Source of the DNA: Taxillus chinensis
Lineage: Eukaryota; Streptophyta; Magnoliopsida; Santalales; Loranthaceae
DNA length: 64,000 bases
Direction: 5' to 3'
NCBI GenBank assembly: GCA_023512835.1
Contig: CM042090.1
Span: 5,549,826 to 5,613,825 of the forward strand
Below are positions 1 through 11,971 of the stretch, in pieces. The notes below the pieces were generated by a model. That model saw nothing but the letters and a program-made list of their open reading frames with translations, was not told the DNA's origin and did no database searches. Every line of letters begins with the position of its first letter. The stretch's first letter is position 1. Both the position numbers and the translations under genes were made by a program.

Positions 1-600
1 TTGACGTTGCCAGGCAAGGAAAGAAGGGTGGAGGGTGGGGGGGTGGGGGGAGATTGGTCTCGCCGGGCGAGAAGAGGAGGGGGGAGATAGATTGCCGGGT
101 GGGGTTGATGTCACGTGGCGGGAGAGGGAGGGAGGATGGGTCGTTAGAGGAGAGGAGAGTATTGAATGAGAGAAATTTGGTGAAGTCAATGTATAGTTTT
201 TGAAATAATACATCAATTTTTTTTAAAATACATTTATTTCATCAAAGACATTGGCTTGTTGAAGTGTGGTGCCGGCTGTAATTTGGTAATGGCTTGCCCG
301 ACACACATCCAATCGACTCGCACGTTCTCAACACGTCAGACACAACAAACCGCAGATTACATCAGTACATAAATGAACGGTGACCGGCAGCGCAAACGTC
401 AGAATGTCGCTCTGAAGAAGCTAACCCTACTTCTAGTTTCTTGCAGACACAAACGGTGACGGCCGCCGGCGGGTATCGCGTTTTACCGTTAAGAGCGCAC
501 GGCAAAAGATAACCGAAACGTCTTTTTTTTTTTTTTTTCTTTTTTTTCTTTTTTAACAAAGCAAAAACAAAAAACGCTCAAAAAAATAGATCACAAAAGA
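1..600. other. No gene; G-rich and poly-T intergenic DNA
   Basis: The first 180 bases are G-rich, followed by AT-rich sequence and T runs near 520-555. No reading frame resembles a known protein. The Lys-rich frame on the minus strand at 362-559 is only the poly-T run read backwards. The right part may hold promoter sequence for the receptor kinase. Confidence 0.5.
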
Positions 601-1006
601 AAAAAAGAGCGCTCTCCCCGTCCCTCAGCGCTGTACTCCGAGGCTGAGTGAAGAAGGCAACGAAACTCAACTGCGTCTCGCTGCAGAGCTTTCCAGTGGC
701 CTGTTCTTGGTCACTCCGATTCGGATTCGATTCGTCTCAGAGACATGGAGTTTTCTTGCAGCATCAAAGCCTTCGCTCTGATTTGTTCTTCGAGCTTTTG
801 GTTCTCCTTTGCTGGCCATTGCAGCGTATAGGGTCGGCTTATGGTGCCAATTCGTACTCGGATTCTGCGCCCATTCGCGGAGGCGATCGGATTGGTGCTT
901 GCGATTTCTCAGATCTGGGAGTTGTTGGTTCTGAATTTGTGCTCGCGATGTTGGAATTCGCTGCGTATTGTGGCTCCGGTAGCGTTCTCGCATTTTGAAT
1001 TTACCT
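600..1006 (+). other. Probable 5' leader exon of the receptor-like kinase
   Basis: A GC-rich, pyrimidine-containing stretch upstream of the kinase ends in a plausible donor (ttacct|gtaattt, donor at 1007). The first coding exon has a clear acceptor at 4004-4005, so an upstream exon must exist, and this is the best candidate. If spliced this way, the kinase frame stays open back to an ATG at 841, which would add about 60 residues. Homologues begin close to a signal peptide, so I favour the ATG at 4020. Only transcript data would settle the exon limits. Confidence 0.35.
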
Positions 1007-1146
1007 GTAATTTGGGTTCCGTTTTTTTTTTTTTTTGTTGTTGTTTCGGTTGAGTTTTGTATGTTTTATGTTGTTATGGTTATGTCGTGTCCCAACTCCC
1101 AACCAACGTTGTTCATCTGTTTAGTAACCGTGGAACGTGTGAAGAG

Positions 1147-1330
1147 TGAAAATTAAGAAACAGACTGGAAAATATAGTGGCTTGACCTTCGTATATGTTC
1201 ATTATCAGTTTATATAGAATTACACGAGAGTATATAAAATTACAAGGGAGTTACACTCAATATATCTGCTTAATTCAAAATTTAAAAACAAGAGATAAGT
1301 ATGGGATAAGAGATAAACAAGTGGTAGACA
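1147..1330 (-). repeat. 3' LTR of the copia element
   Basis: 184 bp, direct-repeat partner of 3258-3444 with scattered substitutions and small indels. On its inner side there is no purine tract, which marks the edge of the internal deletion. Confidence 0.8.
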
Positions 1331-3059
1331 CATTCGGAGCACACCATTCGGGTAATTGAACTGCTTTCTTGTAAGAACATGGTATTTGGTGTAATAGACA
1401 TGATAATCGGAAAAGGTTTTGAGTTTAGAGGAGCTAGTTTGAGAATGCGCGAACATATGGTGAGAAAAGATAGAGGAAGATGGAGGATTGGAAGGTAGGG
1501 AAGCTGGAGGGTCAATAGCAGGTACAAGAGAAGCTGTAGGTAGAGAAGAGGTGGGAGGGTCGATCACGGGACAGTGCTGGCCAAAGGAGGTAGGAGAGGC
1601 CCCACTGGATGAAAGGGCTGAAATGGGAGAACTGGTATGAGGGTCAATGGGGAAAGATGAAGGGACAGAGAAAGAAGGAAGAGAGAAAGACATACCTGGG
1701 GAAGAAACCATTGTGAGAGGAGTAGGATTCATGCATTTGTATCCAGAGTGATTAGCACTATAATCCAACAAAATACATTGCTTAGATTGAAACATTAATT
1801 TAGTAGAATTGTAAGGACACAGAAGACGAAAGCATGAATACCCAAATGTGCGGAGTTGGGTATAATCCGGCTGTTTCCCAAAGAGGTTGAAATATGAGCT
1901 TTGATGGACTAAAACGGAAGTAGAGAAACGATTAATAAGGAAAGTGGATGTGAGGAAAGCTTCAACCCAAAAAATTGAGGACAACCGGGAACCTTCTAGA
2001 GATAAACCCATCTTGACAATATGACAATGTTTATGCTCGGATACCCCATTATGTTGGGGTGTGTGAGAGCAAGAGATGCGGTGAAGAATACCATTGTTAA
2101 GTAGATAGGATTTAAAGTATGTTGACATATATTCACCACCACCATCGGATCAGAATTGTTTGATCTTGCAAAAGAATTGATTTTCAACCAATACTTTAAA
2201 TTTAATAAAATAAGCATAAACATTGGATTTGGTTTGCAAGGGATAAAGCCAGGTGTAGCGAGGATAATCATTAATAAATATTACATAATATTTACGGTCA
2301 CTAAGAGACAGAATGGAACAAGACCAAACATCAGAGTGTTGTAAGGAAAAATGGAAAGTTTGAGCAGACGAGGAGAAAGAAAGTTGCTTCCCTTTTCTAA
2401 GTTGACAAGAATTACAAAAAAAAAAAATGTCTAGAAGAACCATGAACAAATAGATGAAATTTATTTAACAACTGAGAACTAAGCGGGAGAGATCATGTCC
2501 TAGTCTGAAATGCCACATAGCAAAAGGAGCTTTCATGCCTGTGACAGGAACTAAGACATGGGGCTTATTGAGAGACATTGATGACACAAGAAGTGGATAT
2601 AAATCACCCTCACTCCTTCTGGAAAGTAGCCTATTCCTTGTTAGTGTGTCCTTCACAAAAAAATGAGAGACAGTTAAAATAAAGAAACACTTATTATCTA
2701 GGCAAAACTGATTAATGGAAAGAAGATAAGCAGAAGCATTGGGACAATACAAAAGAGTTTCAACTGATGAGTTGGAGTATGAAACGTGGTGTTACCAGTG
2801 TGGGCTATATTTGAACCTTGACCATTACCAACTGCAACATTTTCTGACCTGTGTATGGTTGTAGAAGAGTGTATGATTGCAGAAGAGTAAGCTCCTTTAG
2901 ATTTCCGGTGATGTGTTGATTAACTCCACTATCAGCAGACCATGGAGCATTTTCATGTGCAGAATTGGCGTGAGCCACCATAGTCGCCAATGAAGCAGGA
3001 AGATGTTGCCCTTGATAGGCATAGTCCATGTGATGGAAGGATATACTGGGAATTGACAT
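1331..3059 (-). pseudogene. Copia pol remnant: protease, gag-pre-integrase, integrase
   Basis: Read on the minus strand, 3059-2805 carries a protease-like stretch around the active-site-like DSGVNQH. 2752-2465 is a gag-pre-integrase domain with the hallmark MWHFRLGH. 2449-2150 and 2128-1331 cover the integrase core, with FINDYPRYTW where FxDDxSRYTW is usual and NGVSEHKHCH around the last acidic residue. The pieces lie in different frames separated by stops, so the gene is dead. The RT and RNase H domains expected next are absent. Confidence 0.8.
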
Positions 3060-3257
3060 CAGTAGACATTATCTCTTCTTCAATAAGAATTTTTTATGCG
3101 CGCAGCTCTGATCCATCCACGAAACCCATCAGATCATTGCTCTTTAAATTTGGAACCATTTGAGACAATTCGAGATAATTTGATTCATCTAGTTTAGTTT
3201 GAAGAGGCCGTTGAAGTGGAATCAGATTTTGTGCGAGTAGAAACGGCTTTGATACCA

Positions 3258-3444
3258 TGAAAATTAAGAAACAAACAGGAAAATATAGTGGCTCGCTTAA
3301 CCTTCGTATGTGTTCATTATCAGTTTATATAGAAATACAAGAGTATATAAAATTACAAAGGAGTTACATTCAGATATATATGCTTAATTCAAAATTTTAA
3401 AACGAGAGATAAATATGGGATAAGAGATAAATAAGTGGTAGACA
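3258..3444 (-). repeat. 5' LTR of the copia element
   Basis: 187 bp. It is the 5' LTR because the Met-tRNA primer-binding site adjoins its 3258 end when read on the minus strand. Confidence 0.8.
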
Positions 3445-3508
3445 GATTGATAGCTGGCTACATCTTGGGTTGTTGCTTGATTTTTCGGGTGCTGTGAGTT
3501 ATCATCTT

Positions 3509-3770
3509 GCTGTGAGTTATCATCTACCAAATGACAGCGTGGGGGTATCAGTCTAACAAAGAGTGAAGCATAGATCCCATATAATGATTGCTGACATGAA
3601 AAAACGAGAACAATAGGTTTAAAGGTTTGATTTTCGGGTGCTGTGAGTTATCATCTACCAAATGACAGCGTGGAGGTATCAGTCTAACAAAGAGTGAAGC
3701 ATAGATCCCATATAATGATTGCTGACATGAAAAAACAAGAACGGTAGATTTAAAGGCATTATTGCATATG
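3509..3770. repeat. Tandem duplication, 131-bp period
   Basis: The segment starting gctgtgagttatcatctacc at 3509 recurs almost unchanged from 3640, including the aatgacagcgtgg and catagatcccatataatg blocks. A shorter third start (cgggtgctgtgagttatc) lies at 3485. It sits between the copia insertion and the first coding exon of the kinase. Confidence 0.85.
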
Positions 3771-3866
3771 CATCGGCTGAGTAAAGTTCTAAATTCAATA
3801 GTTAGTGGCAAATCTATTTTGCGCTAATATACTGAAGATCCAGACATAAATTGATTGAAGTTGACA

Positions 3867-3892
3867 ATATATATATATATATATATATATAT
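3867..3892. repeat. (AT)n microsatellite
   Basis: About 13 AT units in the intron upstream of the first coding exon of the kinase. Confidence 0.95.
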
Positions 3893-4019
3893 GGTTTTGG
3901 AAATGGCATTCTCTAAATTTCATCGTCTATATACAAACATTGTTTTAATGAATTGATTGTTTCCATGTGTGTTTTTTTTAACCTCATATCTACATTTGAT
4001 TTCAGGGGCATTGGAACAA

Positions 4020-7000
4020 ATGAAACTTAATTTATTTAGGTTTATAGTCGTGTTGGTTTACACGACATACATCATTGGTGCCAGGGAAACCAGATATCAA
4101 CCAGGAGCAATGTTAGATGCAAGTAATTCACCTTTGTCTCAACTGACTGTTGCTAAGCTTCCGGTACCAGTAAATGTGCCGCAGATTCATATATTGCGCA
4201 GAAAAAACCTCTCACCCAGGTTTGCATATATTCCTTCCCCAGCACCAGCCCAGGCTCCTAAACATGCCCTGCTGGTAACATCAGGTCACCCGTCTTCTCA
4301 TTTTTCAAAACCATCGACTAATAGGAGAGATGGAATCATGCCTCCTAGTAATGAATTTCCTCATTTAGTGGATATTTCCCCTACAAAACACAGTTATGGA
4401 ACATTCTCTAATGGTCTGGCACAGCCGCCGCTTTCTCCTTCCATTCCTAGTAAGTTGTATTCTTGGATGATTTTGTATTTATCTTTCTATTCTTTCATTC
4501 TCTTATCATAGCTATCCCGACAAAAGAGAAACTCTTTTCCAGATGCTGTGGGTACTGGATGGTAATGATAGGGTAAAGTGCCATTTTGGACCATTTTACC
4601 CAAAATCCTTTGATATTAACATGGGTCATCTATTTCTCATTCATTCAGATTGTTGTAAAGCAGACATGGTGCTGAAACGAGGAACACAAGGCTGCCATTG
4701 TGTCTATCCTATTAAGTTTGACTTGCTCCTTTTGAATGTATCTCAAAATTTGGATCGGAAACTTTTTCTTACAGAGATATCTTCCCAGCTCAGTTTACAA
4801 GATTCTCAGATTGAGCTCATAAACTTCTATGTTGTCAGTTTATCAAAGTTAAATATCTCCATGGATATTACTCCACACACAGGGATCAGTTTCTCTGCTA
4901 ACGAAGCATCTTCTATTTACTCTTCATTTGCAACACATAAAGTTCACATAAGCCCTACATTAGTGGGTGATTACAAACTTCTCAATTTAACCTGGTTCAA
5001 GCCCCCAGCCCCTTCTGAAGGTAATTCCAAGTTCCAACTACCTGGTGCTGTTCCAACGGATCTTATTGTAACTGATATGTTATTATGTTAAGAAAACTAT
5101 TTTAGAGTCGTTATGATGCATCAATTAAATAAATTTCATTATTTTAGTCCTTTCCTTTTTTACTGGTTAATTGTAAGGGTATGTTTGACATCCTAGCTAG
5201 TTTTGTTAGGGGAGAAAATGATATGAAAAGAATGCAAGGAAGAATTAAGTGAGGAAGCTAAAGCATCAAATGAGAAGAAGCGATTGGTGTCAAAACTTGT
5301 AGGAGTGGGTGGTTTGAGAAAAACTGAAGGATCCTCTTCTAATGAACATCTTCTTGAACTATTGGCTATGTCAATTAACATGACTTCAGAGATAATAATG
5401 TTCTCATTGGATGTTTGGCCATCACTGATTGAGCTTGGCCTCACAGAATTAGTGCCTTTTTGAGTTACACTATTGACCATTGTCATTTATGGAAGCTTAT
5501 GGGTCTCACAATGGTCTATAGGTATACAAAAATTTTCAAGAATAATTTGCAGCATGGAAATTTGAGACAAAAAAGAAAAAGGAAAGAGAGACATTCTATG
5601 ATACTTAATTATTAAAAGGAGAAGGAAAATGAATCAGTCTATGATGCCATTTTGAGGCGCATATGGTTTGAGGTTTTTTTTTCTAGGCCAATAGAATTTT
5701 TTTTTTACCTGGGGGCACACGATATGATGACAATTGACACATACTTAACTTGCTATGAAACTTTTTTACTCAAGTAATTTTGAACATCCATTAATTTTAC
5801 TTAACTTGCCTTGCCACTTTCTCAATCACTGAAAATATTAGGCAAGATGCATGTAAATGCTCCCTCCATTCTCAACAGCATTGAGTTCATACTGTTTGAT
5901 GGTTTTGCTCTATTTGGATTCATTTCTGAATATGGGATAGTTTTATTATTTTAAAATTTAACATGTAAGGTGATACTATTTAATATGGAATGGCTTGGCC
6001 TTCTTTTTGGTTTACAGCTCCAACAATTGCTGCACCGCCTTTGGAAGCGCCAACACAGAAGCCTTTCAAAACTGGGTCGTTGACTCCTTCAAAGAAAAGC
6101 AAACATCCAAAATTTGTTCTTCTAATTGCTTTTGGTGTTGGGATTCTTGTTATTGCAATAGTAGTTCTTATTAGTTTTTTTTTCACAAGATATAAAGAGA
6201 AGAAGACAGAAACATCTCTCATAGAGAATGGTATGTATTACAAATTTACAATTCATACATGTTTCTTGTTTCTTGCATGTTGTATGTAGGTGAACTTTGA
6301 TCTATGCAGTAATGGACAACGAAAGATAAGTGGTTCATGATTCATGAGAGTTTGCGATAACACTTTCTCATAAATGATATTATTTGAGACCATCTGCAAT
6401 AAAGCTTTATTTAGCAATAGAAGGCTACTCTCTAGAGCAATGGTATTTTAGTAAAAGTGCATTCGTTTCTGATTTTTTTAAAACGAATGTATTTCATACT
6501 AAAAAAATAAAAATAAAAGATGTTTGTGGGTTGATATGGTCCTAGATAGAATGAACATAGTATATAATTGTGTTTACATGTGTGATGTGTGTAGGTGCAA
6601 CTATAAAAGTGCTACATATGATCTAAATACAAATTATGTCTTTCATCCACAAATGTTCAAATTATCGTATGGGTGTTCAATTTTATGCAGAACCTTTCCA
6701 AATTTTTTGTTATTAGTTTAATTCATTTTTTTTCCTGTTTTACAGTGAAGCGAAAAACTGTGGATGCAGAGCCTGTAGCCAGATCTTTTGTCCACCCAAC
6801 TAGTACACGGTTCCTTTCTTATGAAGAGCTCAAAGAAGCAACAAATAACTTCGAAGATTCCAGTATACTTGGAGAAGGAGGGTTTGGGAGAGTTTTCAAA
6901 GGGGTCTTAAGTGATGGTACTGCAGTGGCAATCAAGAGACTAACTAGCGGAGGACAACAAGGGGGTAAAGAGTTTTCAGTTGAGGTGGAGATGCTTAGTA

Positions 7001-8210
7001 GGCTACATCACCGTAATCTTGTAAAACTTGTGGGTTACTACAGCAGTCGTGATTCTTCACAACACTTGCTTTGTTATGAGCTTGTACCAAATGGAAGCTT
7101 AGAGGCCTGGCTCCATGGTAATTCTTTTGAATATTCAGTCCGGTAAAGAAAATATCAAAAATAATGCAAGTGTGCCATGCTAAAACAACTTCTATATACA
7201 ATGTTGATAAAGTCACTTTTCTCCAGGTCCCCTGGGAGGGGTAAACTGTCCTCTGGATTGGGACACCAGAATGAAAATTGCCCTTGATGCTGCTAGAGGA
7301 CTCGCATACCTGCATGAAGATTCCCAGCCTTGTGTTATTCACAGGGACTTTAAGGCATCAAATATATTGCTCGAGAACAATTTCCATGCTAAAGTAGCTG
7401 ACTTTGGTCTTGCCAAACAGGCACCGGAGGGCAGGGCAAATTACTTGTCCACTCGCGTGATGGGCACATTTGGGTTAGTTTATTTTGCTGGTTTCAAATC
7501 CATGTTAATTTCCTAGGTTTGAACTTGTTCCAAGATGGTATTAACTGTGAACTGATTTGCAGATATGTGGCCCCAGAATATGCTATGACTGGACACTTAC
7601 TAGTGAAAAGTGATGTCTACAGCTATGGGGTTGTCCTCCTTGAGTTGTTGACAGGAAGAACGCCTGTCGATATGTCACAACCTTCTGGACAGGAGAACCT
7701 TGTAACTTGGGTTAGTTTTTCCTTCATGGTCATCGCATTACTAGGCTGTTTTTTTTTGTTTGTCTGAGCAACTTAATGTTCAGGTTCTCCATTTGTCGCG
7801 CTCTCTAATGACTGATTACATTTTGTCAGGCAAGACCAATTCTTCGAGACAAGGATAGGTTGGAAGAGCTAGCTGATCCAAAGCTTTCAGGGAAATATCC
7901 AAAGGAAGACTTTGTCCGCGTCTGTACAATTGCGGCAGCCTGTGTTGCTCCAGAAGCAAGCCAACGACCGACAATGGGAGAGGTGGTACAGTCACTTAAA
8001 ATGGTGCAGCGTGTCATGGAACATCAAGATTCCATGTTAACTTCCTCCACTGCACGGCCCAACCACAGGCAGTCATCTACCACCTTTGAGTCGGATGGGA
8101 CATCTTCCATCTTCTCTTCTGGTCCGTACTCTGGTCTAAGCGGCTTTGATAATAATGATAACATCTCTCGGACAGCAGTTTTCTCTGAAGATCTTCATGA
8201 AGGTCGGTGA
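4020..8210 (+). CDS. Receptor-like Ser/Thr protein kinase, At4g02010-like
   Basis: Single-pass plasma-membrane receptor kinase that should phosphorylate Ser/Thr on cytoplasmic partners; its ligand is unknown. Best exon model: 4020-4449, 4649-5020, 6018-6230, 6746-7117, 7227-7473, 7563-7710, 7830-8210. All junctions are GT-AG and in phase, giving 720 residues. Order: signal peptide (1-20); Pro-rich ectodomain with [12 protein letters not shown] and GCHCVYP, conserved in this subgroup; transmembrane segment about 300-323; kinase from about 375. Catalytic features are all present: glycine loop GEGGFG (381-386), Lys402, HRD (501-503), DFG (521-523), APE (548-550). The Ser-rich tail ends FSEDLHEGR. 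The ATG at 4020 comes shortly after the acceptor at 4005 and opens onto the hydrophobic leader. Length and domain order match At4g02010; PERK or ALE2 relatives are the alternative. Confidence 0.93.
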
Positions 8211-9760
8211 GTGCTTCCTGGGCCATCTATCTAGCCTATCCTTCTCTCCGGAGCTTCTGACCATCCTGTAAACAGAAAAGGTTAGTTTGGCTGATTGAAA
8301 ATTTGAAATGAAGGGGTTTTCTCTTATTCATTTCCAAGAAATGGCAAGGTGACGGTAAAGGGTGAACGGGATGGAGTTTTTTTCCCTTCTTCTAATTATT
8401 CCGGGTGGAGAAATCATTAATCAGTTTTCCCTTAGGCAATGGACCCTCCACGTAGTGGATTAAGACTGTATATATGCCGTGTGCCTTTGTCTTTCGTTTT
8501 GTTGGTGTTTGATTTGAGGTGCTTTTGGCTTGGTTGATAAAAATGCTTCTAATCTCGTGTCAACCCTCTCCATGTATCTACAAATGAGAAAAAAGAGATC
8601 AAAGAAAATAGCCATCATTTTCTATTATACTTGCTTCATATCTTGACTATGCCATCACCATGACAATAGGGTGAAGATAGTTCTCCTATACGGGAGAGTC
8701 CAAGGCCAATTCTCGTCTGAAGGCAAATTTGAACATTCGAATCAAGGGATGAGACGAGATTTGCTGTAAAATCGCCCGTCACTGAACGGCGGCATGACTT
8801 GATATAGGGATTGTGATGACAACAAAACAGGCATTCACAACACCACCTAAGCATATCATTTATGGTATTTCTATTTCTGGTACGTTATAAAAAAAGGAGA
8901 ATGATGGATACGCATTGCATAATTTTTATATTATTATGTAGAAAATTAATGACACTTTTTAATATCAATTACAGCGCGACAACTTAACAAGATAACGTAA
9001 AAATTATGCTATGATGACTGCGAAATGTATTTAAGACAAAAAACAAAAACATCTCTCACCCTTTTTTTCCCCTGTTGCCATTGGATGTGTTTACTTGAAG
9101 TAGACCACCTTTCTCTCTCCCACAGATCAGACAAGCAAATAACGGATTCCTAATTGACCCACAATAATCAGCAGTCGTTACCTACTCAACAAAGAAAAGG
9201 GCTCCTTGAATATACCACTACACTATAAGCAGAAAGAAAGTGTTATCCACAACCAGAACAGATTGTTTTAAATGAGTTTAGTTGAGGTTTAATTTTTGGA
9301 CCAAGTACTAAGCAATAATCTAAGCAGACGCAATCAATTTCAGTTTGAATCAATACTGTGCGTCCTAAACATAATGACGTAAGGAATGGGATGACATCTG
9401 CCATAGCTTTCAAAACATAAAAGTAACAACCATACATGTATTTTTTAAAATGAAATAGAAGGGGGCGAGGGGGTGGTGGTGTGTGCATGGTCCAAATCAA
9501 ACCATCACCCGCATCAGAGACAAGCAATCAAGTCCCCAAATGCGACAGCTACAAAAACGGCCTGTCCGACATGGTCACAACGGTCTTCCGGTATCTATGC
9601 AAATACGACCGCTCCTCCTTCCATCCCTCCATTCTCCTCTCCCTCTTCTTGCCCATCTCCTCCCCTCTCCCGCTCATTGCCCTCTCTCGACTCGATCCCA
9701 GTCTTCGTACCGCCCTCCCCCCCGCCGCCGCCGAGAGTCAAGACGCGATAAGAGACAGCA
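8211..9760. other. 3' UTR of the kinase and promoter region of the PMEI gene
   Basis: After the kinase stop the sequence is typical 3' UTR to roughly 8550, then unremarkable AT-rich spacer. From about 9450 it becomes C-rich and pyrimidine-rich, consistent with the promoter and leader of the PMEI gene. Frames here, including the Pro/Ser-rich ones at 9473-9977, are low-complexity shadows. I see no RNA gene or mobile element. Confidence 0.5.
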
Positions 9761-10507
9761 ATGGAGTACTCCGCCAACGCCTTACTCATCCTCTCCACCG
9801 CATCTCTCCTCCTCTCCGCCGCCACCGCATCTTCCCTCTTCACCATCCCTCGCGCCTTCTCCACCTCCTCCTCCGCCGCCGCCGCCGCCGTTTCTCCCTC
9901 CCAATCCCCGGCGTCGTCTCCATCTTCATTACCCATCTCATTGCCGGCTTCTGAAACCTCCTCCTCCTTCTCCTTAGGCCTGCTCTCCTCCGCCGCCGAG
10001 GTGCTCACGTCCCCCGTGAAGGTGGCGTTTCCAGCCGTCGACCCCGCCGTGAAGAGCATCTGCGACCAGACCGACTTCTCCTTCCTTTGCGTCTCCTCCC
10101 TCCTCCCCTACCTCGTCGACGGCAAGCTCGACCCCGTCTCCGTCCTCAGCAAGGAGATCAAAGCCGCCGTCGACGCTTCGGAGAAGGCGGTCGCGGAGGT
10201 GAGCAAGATGGCGGAGGATCAGTCCACGCCGGACGCCACCAAGACGCTCCTCAAGGGGTGCATCGAGTCGTACGGCAACGCCGTCGACAACCTCAACGAG
10301 GCCAGCGCAGCCATGGCAGTGTCTGACATCGGACAGGTCAACTCCATGCTCAGCGCAGCCATCACCAGCTTCACGACGTGCGAGGATGGCTTCGAGGACG
10401 CCGCGCCCGGGGCTGTGTCACCGACCCAGGTGTTGTTTGATCCGCTCGAGAAGATGACTAGCAACTGCTTGGCCATTGTGGGTTCCATCCAAAATATTGG
10501 TGTATAA
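9761..10507 (+). CDS. Plant invertase/pectin methylesterase inhibitor (PMEI) domain protein
   Basis: Secreted cell-wall protein expected to bind and inhibit pectin methylesterase, or possibly invertase, in the apoplast. It has 248 residues in a single exon. A hydrophobic signal peptide covers about 1-24, followed by a Ser/Ala/Pro-rich linker to about 90, then a four-helix PMEI domain from about 92 to the end. The family cysteine pattern is complete: C101 and C110 (first disulfide, SICDQTDFSFLC), C167 (LKGCIESY), C207 (FTTCEDGF) and the extra C236 (TSNCLAIV). The start is the first ATG of the frame and opens onto the signal peptide. Total length is somewhat above the usual 180-220 because of the linker. 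The coding region is much more GC-rich than its surroundings. PMEI and invertase inhibitors cannot be told apart from sequence alone. Confidence 0.9.
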   Translation: MEYSANALLILSTASLLLSAATASSLFTIPRAFSTSSSAAAAAVSPSQSPASSPSSLPISLPASETSSSFSLGLLSSAAEVLTSPVKVAFPAVDPAVKSICDQTDFSFLCVSSLLPYLVDGKLDPVSVLSKEIKAAVDASEKAVAEVSKMAEDQSTPDATKTLLKGCIESYGNAVDNLNEASAAMAVSDIGQVNSMLSAAITSFTTCEDGFEDAAPGAVSPTQVLFDPLEKMTSNCLAIVGSIQNIGV

Positions 10508-10516
10508 TATGATCGC

Positions 10517-10519
<3 letters not shown>

Positions 10520-10555
<36 letters not shown>
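10520..10555. repeat. (GT)n microsatellite in the PMEI 3' UTR
   Basis: About 17 GT units beginning 13 bases after the stop codon, so probably transcribed as part of the 3' UTR. Confidence 0.95.
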
Positions 10556-10557
<2 letters not shown>

Positions 10558-11971
10558 GTGAATCGGCGCGCGATGACCAAATGTGGTGTGTTTTCTATAT
10601 ATTTGTGCTCGTAATTTGATTCGGGGAGGGCCGGAGCTTGTGGGAAATTTGAGTACCTGCGAAATTGCTTATGCACTTCACAGGCTTCACAGATCTGTTA
10701 CTATTTTAATAACAGAGAAAGCATTGACAGACGAAACATTATCTTGGAGAAATTATTCCCCCGAAAAACATTATTTATCACTGTCCATACCATTTTATTC
10801 ACATTAAATATTTAATTTTATATTTATTTTTTCATTTATATGTTTATTATACGTTTTTGAAAACGTCAATGGATAAACAGCTGGTAAAACAATCAATGGA
10901 CTATTGTTCTAGTTTGAAAAAAGTCAATAGTCAATAATCAACGACGAGCAATTTAGCTGGTGATGGAAGGTTTGATATGGATCCATTCTGGTTTGAATAT
11001 GGGTCCATTCTAGCTTGGTCTGGGTCTTGGCCTGAGTTCAATCCTGGTTTTGTTTAATTTGGTTTAAGATGGTTTGAGCTGATTTGGTTCAGGCTCAGGG
11101 CTAGCTAACATTATTAACTGGCTTGGTGTGTCATCAGCTAGCCTGGTCTGGCTCATGCTGGGCTGGGTTGTCTAATATCACAACTATCCTAACTGATGTC
11201 ATTGCTTGGGTTGGAATGCTCACTATAACACCAAAATTTGATCCAGAAGACTTTTATCCTACCAAAATCTATTGATTGACTTTAAAAATTCACACCTCAA
11301 ACTAGTCTCATTTTGTTTGTAATTGAGGTAGCTACAATCTGAAAGTGGAATCCACTTATTTTGTTCGTTCTAGATAGAGTTCAAAGCAAAAAAACCCAAG
11401 GGGTCCCCTACAAAATCAAAAACTTTTTAGAGAAGTAGAGAACTTGCAAAATTTATAACCCCCTCTACATATATTGGATTGATCCCAAACTAATTGCAAA
11501 CAAAAAATAAAGAAGTTAGGTACTCAAGAAAATTAACCATGTTTGATTTAACTAAGAATCAACAAAGTTATTGATAAGATAATAAAAACTATGCTAGTTT
11601 CTTAACACTATTCATATAAGTTTCAATTTCTATGAAGCCTTGCTGAGGAAAAAAAGGCATGAATTCTCATGATGTCTACTGGTGGTGTATCCCTAAAATC
11701 AGGGGATTAAAATCAAGCAATGTATTGATAAGTTTACAATCATCCTTTTATAGTTACAAAATGTTATGTCACTATATTGATGTTAGGTCTTGGAGAGATC
11801 TAGTGGGGGATGAATAAATCTTTTTAAAAATACCTAATGAAAATCATGTTTTTGGAACTCTTTTTGATTGCAATAAAAATAATGTGTAGAAGACAATCAA
11901 GCATTCTTGAACATATACTTGTATCAACAATTATAAGTAATACAAAAGAAGTAATATTGTTGATTTATAAT
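10556..11971. other. No gene; AT-rich spacer
   Basis: Non-coding. 10960-11220 is low-complexity sequence built from variants of ggtttg and ggtctgg. I could not assign the rest to any element. Confidence 0.5.

Larger units (their letters stand above)
1147..3444 (-). mobile_element. Internally deleted Ty1/copia retrotransposon
   Basis: Two related direct repeats of 184 and 187 bp (1147-1330 and 3258-3444) both start tgaaaattaag and end gtagaca, giving TG...CA ends. Next to the right repeat, on the minus strand, lies a primer-binding site matching initiator Met tRNA (tggtatcaaagcc, 3257 down to about 3245). The interior encodes protease, gag-pre-integrase and integrase remnants on the minus strand. 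Reverse transcriptase, RNase H and the polypurine tract are missing, and the integrase frame runs directly into the left LTR. The 5-bp flanks (aagag and gattg) do not match. It lies in the probable leader intron of the kinase, antisense to it. Confidence 0.85.

Noticed and set aside
362..559. Lys-rich small ORF on the minus strand
   Set aside because: It is a translated poly-T run with no conserved feature.
9473..9977. Three overlapping Pro/Ser-rich plus-strand ORFs and a Glu/Gly-rich minus-strand ORF
   Set aside because: They overlap the PMEI leader and coding start; low-complexity composition explains their length.
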